DNA from: Minisyncoccota bacterium
Lineage (GTDB): Bacteria; Patescibacteriota; Minisyncoccia; Phycocordibacterales; CAIJYI01
Assembly: GCA_023229825.1 (NCBI GenBank)
Contig: JALNYN010000007.1
Coordinates: 11,284 to 75,283, forward strand
DNA length: 64,000 bases
Reading direction: 5' to 3'
In this document: positions 35,130 through 43,250 of the stretch, piece after piece
Position numbering within the stretch: position 1 is the stretch's first letter
Layout: every line of letters begins with the position of its first letter
The notes under the pieces: model-generated
Seen by the model: the letters and a program-made list of their open reading frames with translations, nothing else
Databases searched by the model: none
What the model was told of the DNA's origin: nothing
Position numbers and translations under genes: made by a program

Positions 35130-36518
35130 TTATCCTCTTAAAGTTTTCAATACTTCCTGCATGGTTGCATTGGCATCGCCAAAGAGCATTCTGGTATTTT
35201 CCAATACGAACAGGGGATTACCCACGCCCGCATAGCCTGTCGCCATGCTGCGTTTCAGAACGATCGTGGTTCCGCCTTTCCAACATTCGAGCACCGGCAT
35301 TCCGGCGATCGGGCTGTTTGGGTCATTGAGAGCCGAAGGGTTCACGATGTCGTTCGCTCCGATGACGATCGAAACATCGACATCGCCCCAATCATCATTG
35401 ATCTCGTCCATCTCGTACACGATGTCGTACGGCACTTTCGCTTCCGCGAGCAGCACGTTCATATGTCCGGGCATCCTTCCCGCAACCGGGTGAATGCCGA
35501 ATCCGACTTTTTTGCCTTTATCGCGCAAAAGTTTCGTGATCTCGTAGACCGTATGCTGAGCTTGCGCCACCGCCATTCCGTAGCCGGGAATGATCATGAT
35601 GCTTTTTGCTTCGAGCAGCAATTGCGCGGTGTCTCCGGCAGAAACGCTTTGCACTTCGCCTTCGATCTCCGCCGCTTTTCCTCCGGTCGAACCGAAGCCC
35701 CCGGCTATTACGCTGATAAAGTGGCGGTTCATCGCACGGCACATGATGTAACTCAATATCGCGCCGCTTGATCCGACCAATGCACCGGTAACGATCAGAA
35801 GATCATTGCCGAGCATAAAACCGGTCGCTGCCGCCGCCCATCCCGAATAGCTGTTAAGCATCGAGATAACCACCGGCATATCCGCGCCGCCTATCGCCAT
35901 GACCATATGCACGCCGAGTACGAGCGCGATCGCGGTCATAATAAGCAGAACAACAAATCCTCCGTCGCTCTCAGCTTGTTCCAAAAACAACCAACCGAGG
36001 AAAACGGTCAGAACGACCATTCCCAAATTCAGCCAATGACGAGCGGGAAGCGTTAAAGGTTTTCCGCCGATCCGTTCGCTCAGTTTTCCGAACGCAATGA
36101 CCGAACCGGAAAAAGTAACGGCACCGATAAAAATGCCCAAATAAATTTCCAGTTCGTGGATCGTTTTTTCCGCGCCCGAAAGGCTCGCGGAATTATCCAT
36201 GAAAGTGGCATAGGCCACGAGCACGGCTGCGAGACCGACCAAGCTGTGCATGATCGCGACGAGTTCCGGCATTTGCGTCATTTCGACCTTCAATGCGGCT
36301 CTTGTTCCGATCAATCCGCCGACAGCAAGCGCGGCGATCAAAACGCCATACGAGCTGACGGAAGCGCTGAACGCGGTCGCCGTAACAGCGATCGCCATGC
36401 CGATCATTCCGTAATAATTTCCTTTGCGCGCCGTTTCCTGACTGCTTAAACCGCTCAGGCTTAAGATGAAAAGAATGAAGGCGACAATGTATGATATGAC
36501 AACTAAATTTTGCGACAT
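35130..36518 (-). CDS. pntB: NAD(P) transhydrogenase subunit beta
   Basis: A 462-aa membrane subunit of proton-translocating transhydrogenase, which reduces NADP+ with NADH driven by the proton-motive force. The N-terminal part has about nine helices (conserved GGADMPVVISMLNSYSGWAA). The C-terminal NADP(H)-binding dIII shows IIPGYGMAVAQAQ, GIHPVAGRMPGHMNVLLAEA and IGANDIVNPSA, all diagnostic. The ATG at 36518 lies 6 nt after AGGAG; the ATG directly before is too close. 12 bp after pntA. Confidence 0.96.
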   Translation of the reverse strand: MSQNLVVISYIVAFILFILSLSGLSSQETARKGNYYGMIGMAIAVTATAFSASVSSYGVLIAALAVGGLIGTRAALKVEMTQMPELVAIMHSLVGLAAVLVAYATFMDNSASLSGAEKTIHELEIYLGIFIGAVTFSGSVIAFGKLSERIGGKPLTLPARHWLNLGMVVLTVFLGWLFLEQAESDGGFVVLLIMTAIALVLGVHMVMAIGGADMPVVISMLNSYSGWAAAATGFMLGNDLLIVTGALVGSSGAILSYIMCRAMNRHFISVIAGGFGSTGGKAAEIEGEVQSVSAGDTAQLLLEAKSIMIIPGYGMAVAQAQHTVYEITKLLRDKGKKVGFGIHPVAGRMPGHMNVLLAEAKVPYDIVYEMDEINDDWGDVDVSIVIGANDIVNPSALNDPNSPIAGMPVLECWKGGTTIVLKRSMATGYAGVGNPLFVLENTRMLFGDANATMQEVLKTLRG

Positions 36519-36530
36519 CATCTTCTCCTC

Positions 36531-38090
36531 TTATTTCTTGAACATTTGGAGCATGCGGCGAGTGACCAAAAAGCCACCGAAAATATTGATCGCCGCTAAG
36601 AATATCCCCGCACCCGCAAGAACGGCGACGGGAAGACTTAGACTCGATACCTGTATGATCGCACCGATGACAATAATACTGCTGATGGCGTTCGTCACGC
36701 TCATGAGCGGCGTATGCAGCGAATGCGAAACATTCCAGATAACCTGATAGCCCACAAAGCACGCAAGCACGAACACCGTAAAGTGCGTCATGAATGATGC
36801 CGGAGCATACAGCCCCAGTCCGTACATCGCAAGACCTGCGACCGCGTACGGCAGTAATGTTTTCAATACTTTTCGGAAGACAGAAGGTTTCTTCTCAGGT
36901 TTTTCCTCGGAAGGTTTCTTCTCGTCCGGTTTTGGAGTGACGCTGATCGTCGGAGGGGGAGGCGGCCAGGTGATCTTTCCTTCTTTTATAACCGTGGTTC
37001 CTCGTATGACCTCATCTTCCATATTGACGTTGATCTCTCCTTTTTTCTCGGGAGTGAGCTCGGTCAATAAATGCCGCAAGTTGGTCGCATACAATTGGCT
37101 TGATTGATTCGCGAGACGGCTCGGCAAGTTGCTGTAACCGATGATCGTTACGCCGTGTTTTACGACGACGGCATCTTTCTCGGTCAATTCGCAATTTCCG
37201 CCCTGTTCCGCGGCTAAGTCCACGACTATGCTGCCTTGGCGCATGGTGCGCACCATTTCTTCGGTGATGAGCTTCGGTGCCGGTTTTCCCGGAATAAGCG
37301 CAGTAGTGATGATGATATCAACCTCTTTCGCTTGCTTGGCGAAAAGCGCCATCTCAGCTTCAATGAATTCTTTGGACATGGTTTTTGCATAACCGCCCGT
37401 GCCCGAACCTTCTTCTTTGAAGTCGAGCATCAAGAATTCCGCGTCCATGCTTTCTATCTGTTCTTTCACTTCCGGTCTCGTGTCGAATGATCTGACGATC
37501 GCGCCCATGCTTTTTGCCGCGCCGATCGCAGCCAACCCGGCCACGCCCGCGCCGATCACCAAAACTTTTGCCGGCGGAATTTTTCCCGCGGCGGTAATTT
37601 GCCCGGTAAAAAATCGTCCGAAATGCTGCGCCGCTTCGACGACCGCACGATAACCGGCAATGTTCGCCATCGAGCTCAGAGCATCAAGCTTCTGCGCTCT
37701 CGAAATACGCGGAACGCTGTCCATCGCAAGTACCGTAACATGTTTCGCCGAAAGTTTCGCCATCAGGTCCGGATTTTGCGCCGGCCATATAAAGCTGATC
37801 AAACAGCGGCCGTCTACTAAAAGTTCCGTTTCGTCGAGCCCGAGTTCCGGATGATGTTCCGGCGCTCTGACTTTCATGACGATATCCGATCCGCTCCACA
37901 GAGCTTTCGCATCGGCCACGATCGCAACGCCCGCTTTTTCATAATCCGCATCGGAAATATCCGCGCCCGTTCCGGCACCGCTCTCAAGCAATACCGAAAA
38001 GCCAAGCTTGATCAGCTGCCCAGCCGATTCCGGCGTAAGTGCCACGCGTTTTTCATCAATATGAACCTCTCTAGGTACGCCAATTTTCAT
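36531..38090 (-). CDS. pntA: NAD(P) transhydrogenase subunit alpha
   Basis: 519 aa, full-length E. coli-type PntA. NAD-binding dI (1-380) has KVLVIGAGVAGLAAIGAAK and RQGSIVVDLAAEQGGNCE with the RQD-loop-like YSNLPSRLANQSSQLYA. A Pro/Lys/Glu-rich linker (about 400-430; PPPPPTISVTPKPDEKKPSE) leads to four membrane helices (435-519) with NVSHSLHTPLMSVTNAISS. The start follows GGAGG at 6 nt; the upstream extension lacks a site. The long PKPDEKKPSEEKPEKKP linker is unusual. Operon with pntB. Confidence 0.96.
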   Translation of the reverse strand: MKIGVPREVHIDEKRVALTPESAGQLIKLGFSVLLESGAGTGADISDADYEKAGVAIVADAKALWSGSDIVMKVRAPEHHPELGLDETELLVDGRCLISFIWPAQNPDLMAKLSAKHVTVLAMDSVPRISRAQKLDALSSMANIAGYRAVVEAAQHFGRFFTGQITAAGKIPPAKVLVIGAGVAGLAAIGAAKSMGAIVRSFDTRPEVKEQIESMDAEFLMLDFKEEGSGTGGYAKTMSKEFIEAEMALFAKQAKEVDIIITTALIPGKPAPKLITEEMVRTMRQGSIVVDLAAEQGGNCELTEKDAVVVKHGVTIIGYSNLPSRLANQSSQLYATNLRHLLTELTPEKKGEINVNMEDEVIRGTTVIKEGKITWPPPPPTISVTPKPDEKKPSEEKPEKKPSVFRKVLKTLLPYAVAGLAMYGLGLYAPASFMTHFTVFVLACFVGYQVIWNVSHSLHTPLMSVTNAISSIIVIGAIIQVSSLSLPVAVLAGAGIFLAAINIFGGFLVTRRMLQMFKK

Positions 38091-38114
38091 GTACAACCTC
38101 CAATAAAATTTTGA

Positions 38115-38254
38115 ATTCGTCGTCATTCGTCGTCACATTTTGTCGTCATTCGTCGTCATTTTGTCGTCATTCTGAACTAGATTCAGAATCCACGTCCGTA
38201 GTCGTTCGCCGTCGTTCGTCGTCATTCCGGACTCGATCCGGAATCCACGTTCGT
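38115..38254. repeat. TTCGTCGTCA array and two palindromic repeat copies
   Basis: 38115-38170 holds about five imperfect tandem units of TTCGTCGTCA/TTTGTCGTCA. Two CGTCATTC...GAATCCACG palindromes follow (38165-38194 with TCTGAA/TTCAGA arms; 38220-38249 with TCCGGA arms), linked by GTCGTTCGCCGTCGTTCGTC. The tandem unit is the left end of the palindromic repeat, so the array may have grown from it by slippage. Confidence 0.85.
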
Positions 38255-38606
38255 CGTCTAAAACGTCCTAACACATGGTTTTCCTCGTTCGTAATTTTGA
38301 TAAATGGAAATACGTGTTTCCTTTTTGACAAAGTGCAATCAAGAAACATCCGCTACCAAACTACCGCATTATGTATGTTTCGTCAACATTGAAATTTGGT
38401 GAAATAAGTGGTGTTGTTCTTTATTCACCAAGTTAATTATTTCATTGTAAAAGCGGTCTTTTCGGAGTATTATTTTAATAATTCAAGGTTTTTCTTTGCG
38501 AGGAATTATAATACGAATTTACAGATGAAAATAAAAAATCGGAAAAATTCGCAAAAACATAGATGTTGCCGGAAATGAAGATTTAACTTTTTAGTCAAAA
38601 TTTATT
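38255..38606. other. AT-rich gap without recognisable gene
   Basis: No plausible coding frame, tRNA or terminator is visible. It probably contains the promoter of the Bro-N gene and the upstream region of pntA. Confidence 0.5.
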
Positions 38607-39458
38607 ATGAAAAGATCAAATTCAATAATACTATTTAATCAAAAACAAATTCGCCGTGTGTGGGATGAAGAAAAAGAACTTTGGTATTTTTCGGTAATTG
38701 ATACGATCGGTGTGTTAAGCGAAAGTCAAGACCCGAGAAATTATTGGAAAGTGTTAAAAATTCGCTTAAAACAAGAAGGAAACGAGTCGGTTACAAAATG
38801 TAACCAACTGAAAATGCAGTCATCAGACGGTAAATATTATCTTACCGATGTTGCCGACACGGAAACGATGTTTCGCCTTATCCAATCAATTCCTTCTCCG
38901 AAAGCGGAACCATTCAAGCTCTGGCTTGCGAAAGTTGGATATGAAAGGATGGAAGAAATGGAAGATCCGGAACTTTCTTTTGATCGTGCAGTGAAAACAT
39001 ACTTACAGAAAGGATACTCCGAAAAATGGGTGAATCAAAGGATCAAAAGCATTGAGGTGCGGAAAGATCTGGTTACCGAATGGGGAGAACGCGGAATAAA
39101 CGAAAATTCAGAATATGCCTTATTAACCGACGAGATTACGCGAGCATGGGCGGATAAAAGCGTGAAAGATTATAAAAAATTTAAGGGATTGAAAAAAGAA
39201 AATCTCCGCGACAATATGACGAATCTTGAATTGGCTTTGAATACGCTTGCGGAAGTTTCCACAACGGAAATCTCCAAAAAGAAAAAACCGCAAGGGTTGG
39301 CAAGCAACAAACAAGTCGCGCGTGCAGGAGGGCTTGCTGCGAAAAAAGCGAGGATCGAGATCGAAAAACAGATAGGCGAAAGCGTGATTACACCAAGAAA
39401 TGCAAAAATTTTAATGAGTAAACAAAATCCGGCTTTATCGGCTAAAAATAAGAAATAG
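38607..39458 (+). CDS. Bro-N domain protein (phage antirepressor / DinD-like)
   Basis: 283 aa. The N-terminal Bro-N domain (about 8-105) has the pattern IRRVWDEEKELWYFSVIDTI, then YWKVLKIRLKQEGNE and FRLIQSIPSPKAEPFKLWLAKVG. The C-terminal half (120-283) is helical and lysine-rich, similar to DinD-like proteins. Such genes are often phage-derived or SOS-linked, but no phage genes are nearby. Probably DNA-binding. Lower GC than the neighbouring pnt genes. First gene of the accessory stretch. Confidence 0.88.
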   Translation: MKRSNSIILFNQKQIRRVWDEEKELWYFSVIDTIGVLSESQDPRNYWKVLKIRLKQEGNESVTKCNQLKMQSSDGKYYLTDVADTETMFRLIQSIPSPKAEPFKLWLAKVGYERMEEMEDPELSFDRAVKTYLQKGYSEKWVNQRIKSIEVRKDLVTEWGERGINENSEYALLTDEITRAWADKSVKDYKKFKGLKKENLRDNMTNLELALNTLAEVSTTEISKKKKPQGLASNKQVARAGGLAAKKARIEIEKQIGESVITPRNAKILMSKQNPALSAKNKK

Positions 39459-39497
39459 GCATGTCAATCCAAATTTTAACAGACAAAGGTAAAATTT

Positions 39498-39689
39498 ATG
39501 GAGGTCGATAAAAAATTACGAAATAAATATTTTTACGAAAGACCGAAACTTGTAAATAGAGCTCGGTGTAAAAATTATAACCCAGAAAAAGGATGCTTGT
39601 ATTGCGGAAGCAAAACTTTTCGTTTTTATTCCAGTGTTTATGGTAAAAAATATTATCAGTGCGAAAAGTGCCACGGAATAAATCATTGA
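39498..39689 (+). CDS. Small zinc-ribbon protein
   Basis: 63 aa with two CxxC knuckles, Cys33-x2-Cys36 (CLYCG) and Cys55-x2-Cys58 (CEKC), 18 residues apart, as in a zinc ribbon, and a basic aromatic N-terminus. It lies 39 bp after the Bro-N gene on the same strand. Function unknown; nucleic-acid binding is plausible. No clear ribosome-binding site. Confidence 0.6.
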   Translation: MEVDKKLRNKYFYERPKLVNRARCKNYNPEKGCLYCGSKTFRFYSSVYGKKYYQCEKCHGINH

Positions 39690-39708
39690 GATCAAAGAGC
39701 GATCCGTA

Positions 39709-39757
39709 ATAAAGGGGACAGCCACCATTGTTTGTTAAAATATGTGTTGTAATTTAT
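39709..39757. repeat. Solitary RAYT-element end
   Basis: ATAAAGGGGACAGCCACCAT at 39709 and the following AT-rich sequence with TATGTGTTGTAATTTAT match the left end and leader of the RAYT gene at 43251-43305 over about 50 bp. No transposase gene follows, so it is a solo end or a non-autonomous remnant. Confidence 0.8.
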
Positions 39758-39855
39758 TTATAAAAAAGAAAAACGCCAACTTAACTTGTGGGGTATTTTA
39801 TTTTTGCATATATTTCTATCCCCTCTCTTGGCATCCGTGATATAATGGAAGACAT

Positions 39856-40410
39856 ATGAACATCTTCGACATATTTCTCACGGGGTTCAGCCTTTCGCTT
39901 GATGCGGTGGCTATCGCTGTGGCGGCGGGGGCGTTGCATAAGATCGATCTTCGGCATGCGGTGAAGATCGCGGTGTTTTTTGGCGGGTTTCAAATGTTCA
40001 TGCCGCTTATCGGATGGATGGCCGGTTTGGGGTGGAGCGGATATTTGGAATCTTATGGAAATATGATCGGGTTCGTTCTTCTCTTTGCTGTCGGGCTGAA
40101 AATGCTTTTGGAGACGTTCAAGAAAGAAACAAAAGAAGAGGTCAAACAAGAAAAACATCTGGCGGAAACCAAAACGCTCACCATCATGGCGGTCGCGACG
40201 AGTATCGATGCTCTCGTCGTCGGGATAACTTTCAACTTCGTTCCCGTCAATATCCCGCTTGCGGTCGGTATCATCGGAGCCGTCACGTTCGTCCTATCCC
40301 TCGCCGCCGTTTACATCGGAGAAAAATTCAAACGCATCATCGGCAAAGAGATCGAATGGCTGGGCGGCCTGGTCTTGATCGGCCTTTCCATAAAAATTCT
40401 GTTAAGCTGA
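39856..40410 (+). CDS. mntP: Manganese efflux pump MntP
   Basis: A 184-aa, six-helix membrane protein of the MntP/YebN family. Both repeats carry the conserved Asp motif: SLSLDAVAIAVAAG (about 12-25) and VATSIDALVVGITF (about 113-126). The central loop is charged (KETKEEVKQEKH). It exports Mn(II). No yybP-ykoY manganese riboswitch is visible upstream; TATAAT (39841-39846) is only 9 nt from the ATG, so the mRNA has almost no leader. Confidence 0.95.
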   Translation: MNIFDIFLTGFSLSLDAVAIAVAAGALHKIDLRHAVKIAVFFGGFQMFMPLIGWMAGLGWSGYLESYGNMIGFVLLFAVGLKMLLETFKKETKEEVKQEKHLAETKTLTIMAVATSIDALVVGITFNFVPVNIPLAVGIIGAVTFVLSLAAVYIGEKFKRIIGKEIEWLGGLVLIGLSIKILLS

Positions 40411-40456
40411 TAAAATTAAAATAATTAAAATATCCAGAACCTCCAAAATTTGCGAT

Positions 40457-40485
40457 TAAAACCGCTAGTTGGCGGTTTTGCTTTT
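40457..40485 (+). terminator. Terminator of mntP
   Basis: AAAACCGC/GCGGTTTT stem with a TAGTTG-like loop followed by GCTTTTAATT, about 47 nt after the stop. Confidence 0.85.
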
Positions 40486-40558
40486 AATTACAGTATTCCT
40501 CTTCTATTGTTTGTTTATTGCAGTACCTAAATTACATCTATTTCTGGGGAGCATTGTT

Positions 40559-40587
40559 TAGACAATATTCTCTTTTTTAGATATACT
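40559..40587 (+). promoter_or_regulatory. Promoter of the RBBP9-like gene (leaderless)
   Basis: TAGACA (40559-40564), 17-bp spacer, TATACT (40582-40587), then 6 nt to the ATG at 40594. Transcription would start at or next to the start codon; there is no ribosome-binding site. Confidence 0.7.
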
Positions 40588-40593
40588 TTCATT

Positions 40594-41205
40594 ATGGAAA
40601 AACAACAAATACTTGTCATTCACGGAGGAAATGCTTTTACTACCAACGAACAATATATCAATTCTCTCCAAAATTCACGCTTGGATCTAGACAAATTGCG
40701 AATGAAAAAAGATTGGAAAGATTCGCTTCAAGAAAAACTCGGGGGAGCTTTTGATGTCCTTCAACCGAGGATGCCGAACGCTTCCAACGCACAATATGAG
40801 GAGTGGAAATTATGGTTTGAAAAAGCGGCAGTATTGCTGGATGACGACATTATTCTTGTAGGGCATTCGCTCGGCGGAATTTTCCTTGCCAAATATCTTT
40901 CAGAAAATGATTTTCCAAAAAAGATCAAAGCAACATTCTTGATTTCGGCCCCCTTTAGCAATGGGGAAGATGAACCTCTCGGCTCATTTGTTTTGTCGAA
41001 ACCATTAAAAAAAATGGAGAAACAAGGAGGAAAAATTTTCTTGTATCACAGTAAAGATGACAAGGTTGTACCTTTTACCGAAGTAAAAAAATACATAGAT
41101 CAATTGGCTGGAGCGACCACTCATTTCTTTGAAGATCGCGGTCATTTTAATCTGGAAAGTTTTCCGGAATTGATACAGGAAATACAAAATATCTCCAGCT
41201 ATTGA
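40594..41205 (+). CDS. RBBP9/YdeN-family alpha/beta hydrolase
   Basis: A 203-aa serine hydrolase-fold protein (PF06821 type). Nucleophile Ser92 in LVGHSLGG, Asp in YHSKDDKVVPF (about residue 153) and His in EDRGHFN (about 187) make a full triad. The start ILVIHGGNAF is the usual first strand. Soluble; substrate unknown (small ester or peptide). The sequence is AT-rich compared with the operons on either side. Confidence 0.9.
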   Translation: MEKQQILVIHGGNAFTTNEQYINSLQNSRLDLDKLRMKKDWKDSLQEKLGGAFDVLQPRMPNASNAQYEEWKLWFEKAAVLLDDDIILVGHSLGGIFLAKYLSENDFPKKIKATFLISAPFSNGEDEPLGSFVLSKPLKKMEKQGGKIFLYHSKDDKVVPFTEVKKYIDQLAGATTHFFEDRGHFNLESFPELIQEIQNISSY

Positions 41206-41284
41206 AATTTTTGACATATTAGGATAATGTGTCTTTTATAGGTTCTTTTTAAGACCAAAATTTATATAGAAAGGAGAATAATCA

Positions 41285-42337
41285 ATGAATAAGCCAAAAC
41301 GTCTTGAAAAAGGCGATACTATTGCTTTGGTCAACCCGGCGGGATTGCCGCCATTAAGATTTAGACACTTTATTCCATTGATGAAGCAATATCTGGAGAA
41401 AGAAGGTTTTTTCGTAAAACTGTACTTAGCTGAAGAAACAGCTACCGCTGAACGACTTGGTAATGTTTTTACAGAAGCATGGCTTGATTCTGAAGTTCAG
41501 GCCGTTTTTCCCATTTGTGGAAGCTCTGTCATTTTTGAAGTATTGCCTTGTCTTTACAGTGATCTCTTAAAACAAAAAAAGGTAATATTTTGCGGATCAA
41601 GTGTTTTATCTTCGTTATCTATCTGGTTAAGTCAGCACGCTCAAGTTGTAACATTCTTTGGACCACACATTCCTTTCATTCATTCTTGTGCGCCTCAAAG
41701 AGAAAATGAATTTACCGTGCAAAGTTTTTGGGATATGATAATGTGGAAAAAGGGAAAAGCGAATAATATGTCTTCAGTCCATGAGCGACATAATTTTTTC
41801 AGCGTTAATGATTCAAACACTCAAGATATTAAGATTAAGAATCTCTATTTACGCCCAGACTTAATCAAAGATAAACAAAAACGAGTTGCACTGTTTTTTT
41901 CATTAACAGAAAAAGTTGTTAGCGGAAAAACCTTTTGCATCACAATGGAGTGTCTACTCAGTATGGCGCGCTTGGGTTTATTGCCGAGCGTGACAAATTC
42001 GATTATCTTCACGGAAACAATGGATTGGAATTTGGAACAGATAAAAAATACTTTCGAAGAGCTCTCGAGGCTAGATGCTTTTCATGGGGCAAATGCAGTA
42101 TTCATTACGGCCTTCACCGAAAGGACTGACCGCAAAGAATTAGACTTCCCTGAATTGAGAGACCCAGCGAAAGTAAAAATTCTATGTTCTTCTATTTCCG
42201 AAAGAATCCAGTTACCTGTTCTTTATGGGTTTCCCATGGGGCATGGTTCATATAAATTAACTTTACCTCAAAACATTTCTTGTTCAATAAATCCAGAAGA
42301 CGGCAGTGTTTACTTATTGGAGCGTCCAGTTGCATAA
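41285..42337 (+). CDS. S66-family (LD-carboxypeptidase/MccF-like) protein, degenerate
   Basis: A 350-aa protein with the S66 layout: GDTIALVNPAG at the start, a nucleophile region (VIFCGSSVLSSLSIWLSQ, residues 100-117), TFFGPHIP, CLLSMARLGLLPS and the C-terminal PVLYGFPMGHG with the likely catalytic His. The canonical RGGYG and GYSD motifs are replaced (PICGSS and CGSS), so Ser105 may still be the nucleophile but the motif is changed. Active members cut murein LD-peptide bonds or give microcin C immunity. AGAAAGGAG lies about 7 nt before the ATG. Convergent with the palm-domain gene. Confidence 0.8.
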   Translation: MNKPKRLEKGDTIALVNPAGLPPLRFRHFIPLMKQYLEKEGFFVKLYLAEETATAERLGNVFTEAWLDSEVQAVFPICGSSVIFEVLPCLYSDLLKQKKVIFCGSSVLSSLSIWLSQHAQVVTFFGPHIPFIHSCAPQRENEFTVQSFWDMIMWKKGKANNMSSVHERHNFFSVNDSNTQDIKIKNLYLRPDLIKDKQKRVALFFSLTEKVVSGKTFCITMECLLSMARLGLLPSVTNSIIFTETMDWNLEQIKNTFEELSRLDAFHGANAVFITAFTERTDRKELDFPELRDPAKVKILCSSISERIQLPVLYGFPMGHGSYKLTLPQNISCSINPEDGSVYLLERPVA

Positions 42338-42343
42338 TAATTA

Positions 42344-42368
42344 TCCCCCGAGAAATTTTCTCGGGGGA
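42344..42368. terminator. Bidirectional terminator
   Basis: TCCCCCGAGA/TCTCGGGGGA stem with a 5-nt loop between convergent genes; a T-rich run follows on the right and AT-rich sequence on the left. Confidence 0.9.
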
Positions 42369-42373
42369 TTATT

Positions 42374-43150
42374 TTATTTTTTTAACTTTGCTATCTCGGC
42401 AAGAATTCGGATGTGCGATCTATCTCCTAGTCCATGCCTTTCACCAAGTATCTTTCTAAGATTGTCTTGAGTGAACGGGGGTGTTCCAAAATTTTCTCCG
42501 ACCATCTTCACAAGTGATTTGGTCTCGTTTTTGTATTCAAGAGTTTTTGAATATACAAGGTTTCTTAACAGGGTAACGACCTTTTCTTCTTTTGAGAGAT
42601 TGGCAAACTTTTTTAGATCCAGTTGATTTGCAAGAACATTTCGTATTCTCTCGATAAGCACCACATAAAGATCGTTGGCGTCACAAGTATTACCACTTTC
42701 AATTGTTTTGAGTAACTCACCGATGATATCTGAAAAATCAACACTGGTGTTTAATGTAGCACATCCAAATGATATATCCGTCGTCCCAATATCGAGTGTC
42801 GTATTTTCGAATAACAATGTTGGAATATGTATTTGTGTTAAATACTCAAAAAAAGATGAAGTTTCATTCGGTGTATCTGCTGTACCGAGAATAAAAATTT
42901 CCTCACCTGCAGGTAAAAAGTTGCATTCAAAAAATTTGTGCGGTCTTTTGTTGAGATACTGATAATATATCGAGCCAACCACACGATTATAGCTGTCAAC
43001 TAAAACTTCTGCTTTGGCTCTGCCGTTTTTTGCCACATATACTCCGAGATTATCAATGTCTCCGGTTACACCAAAAAGAGTAACATGCGGATTCAGATAA
43101 AAGTAACGTAATACCGCAACGATTTTCTTACTCCAGATTCGAATTTTCAT
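42374..43150 (-). CDS. Stand-alone nucleotidyl-cyclase/Cas10-palm-like protein (GGDEF superfamily?)
   Basis: 258 aa. The N-terminal 95 residues read as a palm fold: TLFGVTGDIDNLGVYVAK (Asp31, Asp33, Asn34), a helix (GRAKAEVLVDSYNRVVG), then FLPAGEEIFILGTAD with GEE at residues 82-84. GDIDNLG plus a GGDEF/GGDD-like hairpin is the metal-binding pattern of GGDEF cyclases and Cas10/mCpol palm domains; here the hairpin is AGEE. The rest (about 95-258) is helical and unknown. No HD domain, receiver, CARF or cas gene is near. It may make a cyclic or oligonucleotide signal, or be inactive. Assignment is from motifs only. Confidence 0.55.
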   Translation of the reverse strand: MKIRIWSKKIVAVLRYFYLNPHVTLFGVTGDIDNLGVYVAKNGRAKAEVLVDSYNRVVGSIYYQYLNKRPHKFFECNFLPAGEEIFILGTADTPNETSSFFEYLTQIHIPTLLFENTTLDIGTTDISFGCATLNTSVDFSDIIGELLKTIESGNTCDANDLYVVLIERIRNVLANQLDLKKFANLSKEEKVVTLLRNLVYSKTLEYKNETKSLVKMVGENFGTPPFTQDNLRKILGERHGLGDRSHIRILAEIAKLKK

Positions 43151-43214
43151 GGGTTCCTCCGATTTTTTAATTTTTCTACATCAATAGTACATAAAAATAA
43201 ATAAATGTCAAAAA

Positions 43215-43233
43215 ACCGACCATTTCTGGTCGG
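43215..43233 (-). terminator. Hairpin left of the RAYT element
   Basis: CCGACCA/TGGTCGG stem (7 bp) around a 4-nt loop, followed leftward by TTTTTTGACAT. It would block leftward read-through into the palm-domain gene's promoter region. Confidence 0.7.
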
Positions 43234-43250
43234 CTGTACTTAGTCTAAGA

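Noticed and set aside
38115..38170. Possible CRISPR array
   Set aside because: Units are 10 bp and contiguous, without 30-bp spacers, and no cas gene is near.
38111..38392. 93-codon frame rich in Ser and Arg
   Set aside because: Translation of the TTCGTCGTCA array and palindromic repeats; no start signal.
38607..39689. Prophage remnant from the Bro-N gene
   Set aside because: A single Bro-N gene and a zinc ribbon are not enough; no integrase, attachment sites or other phage genes seen.
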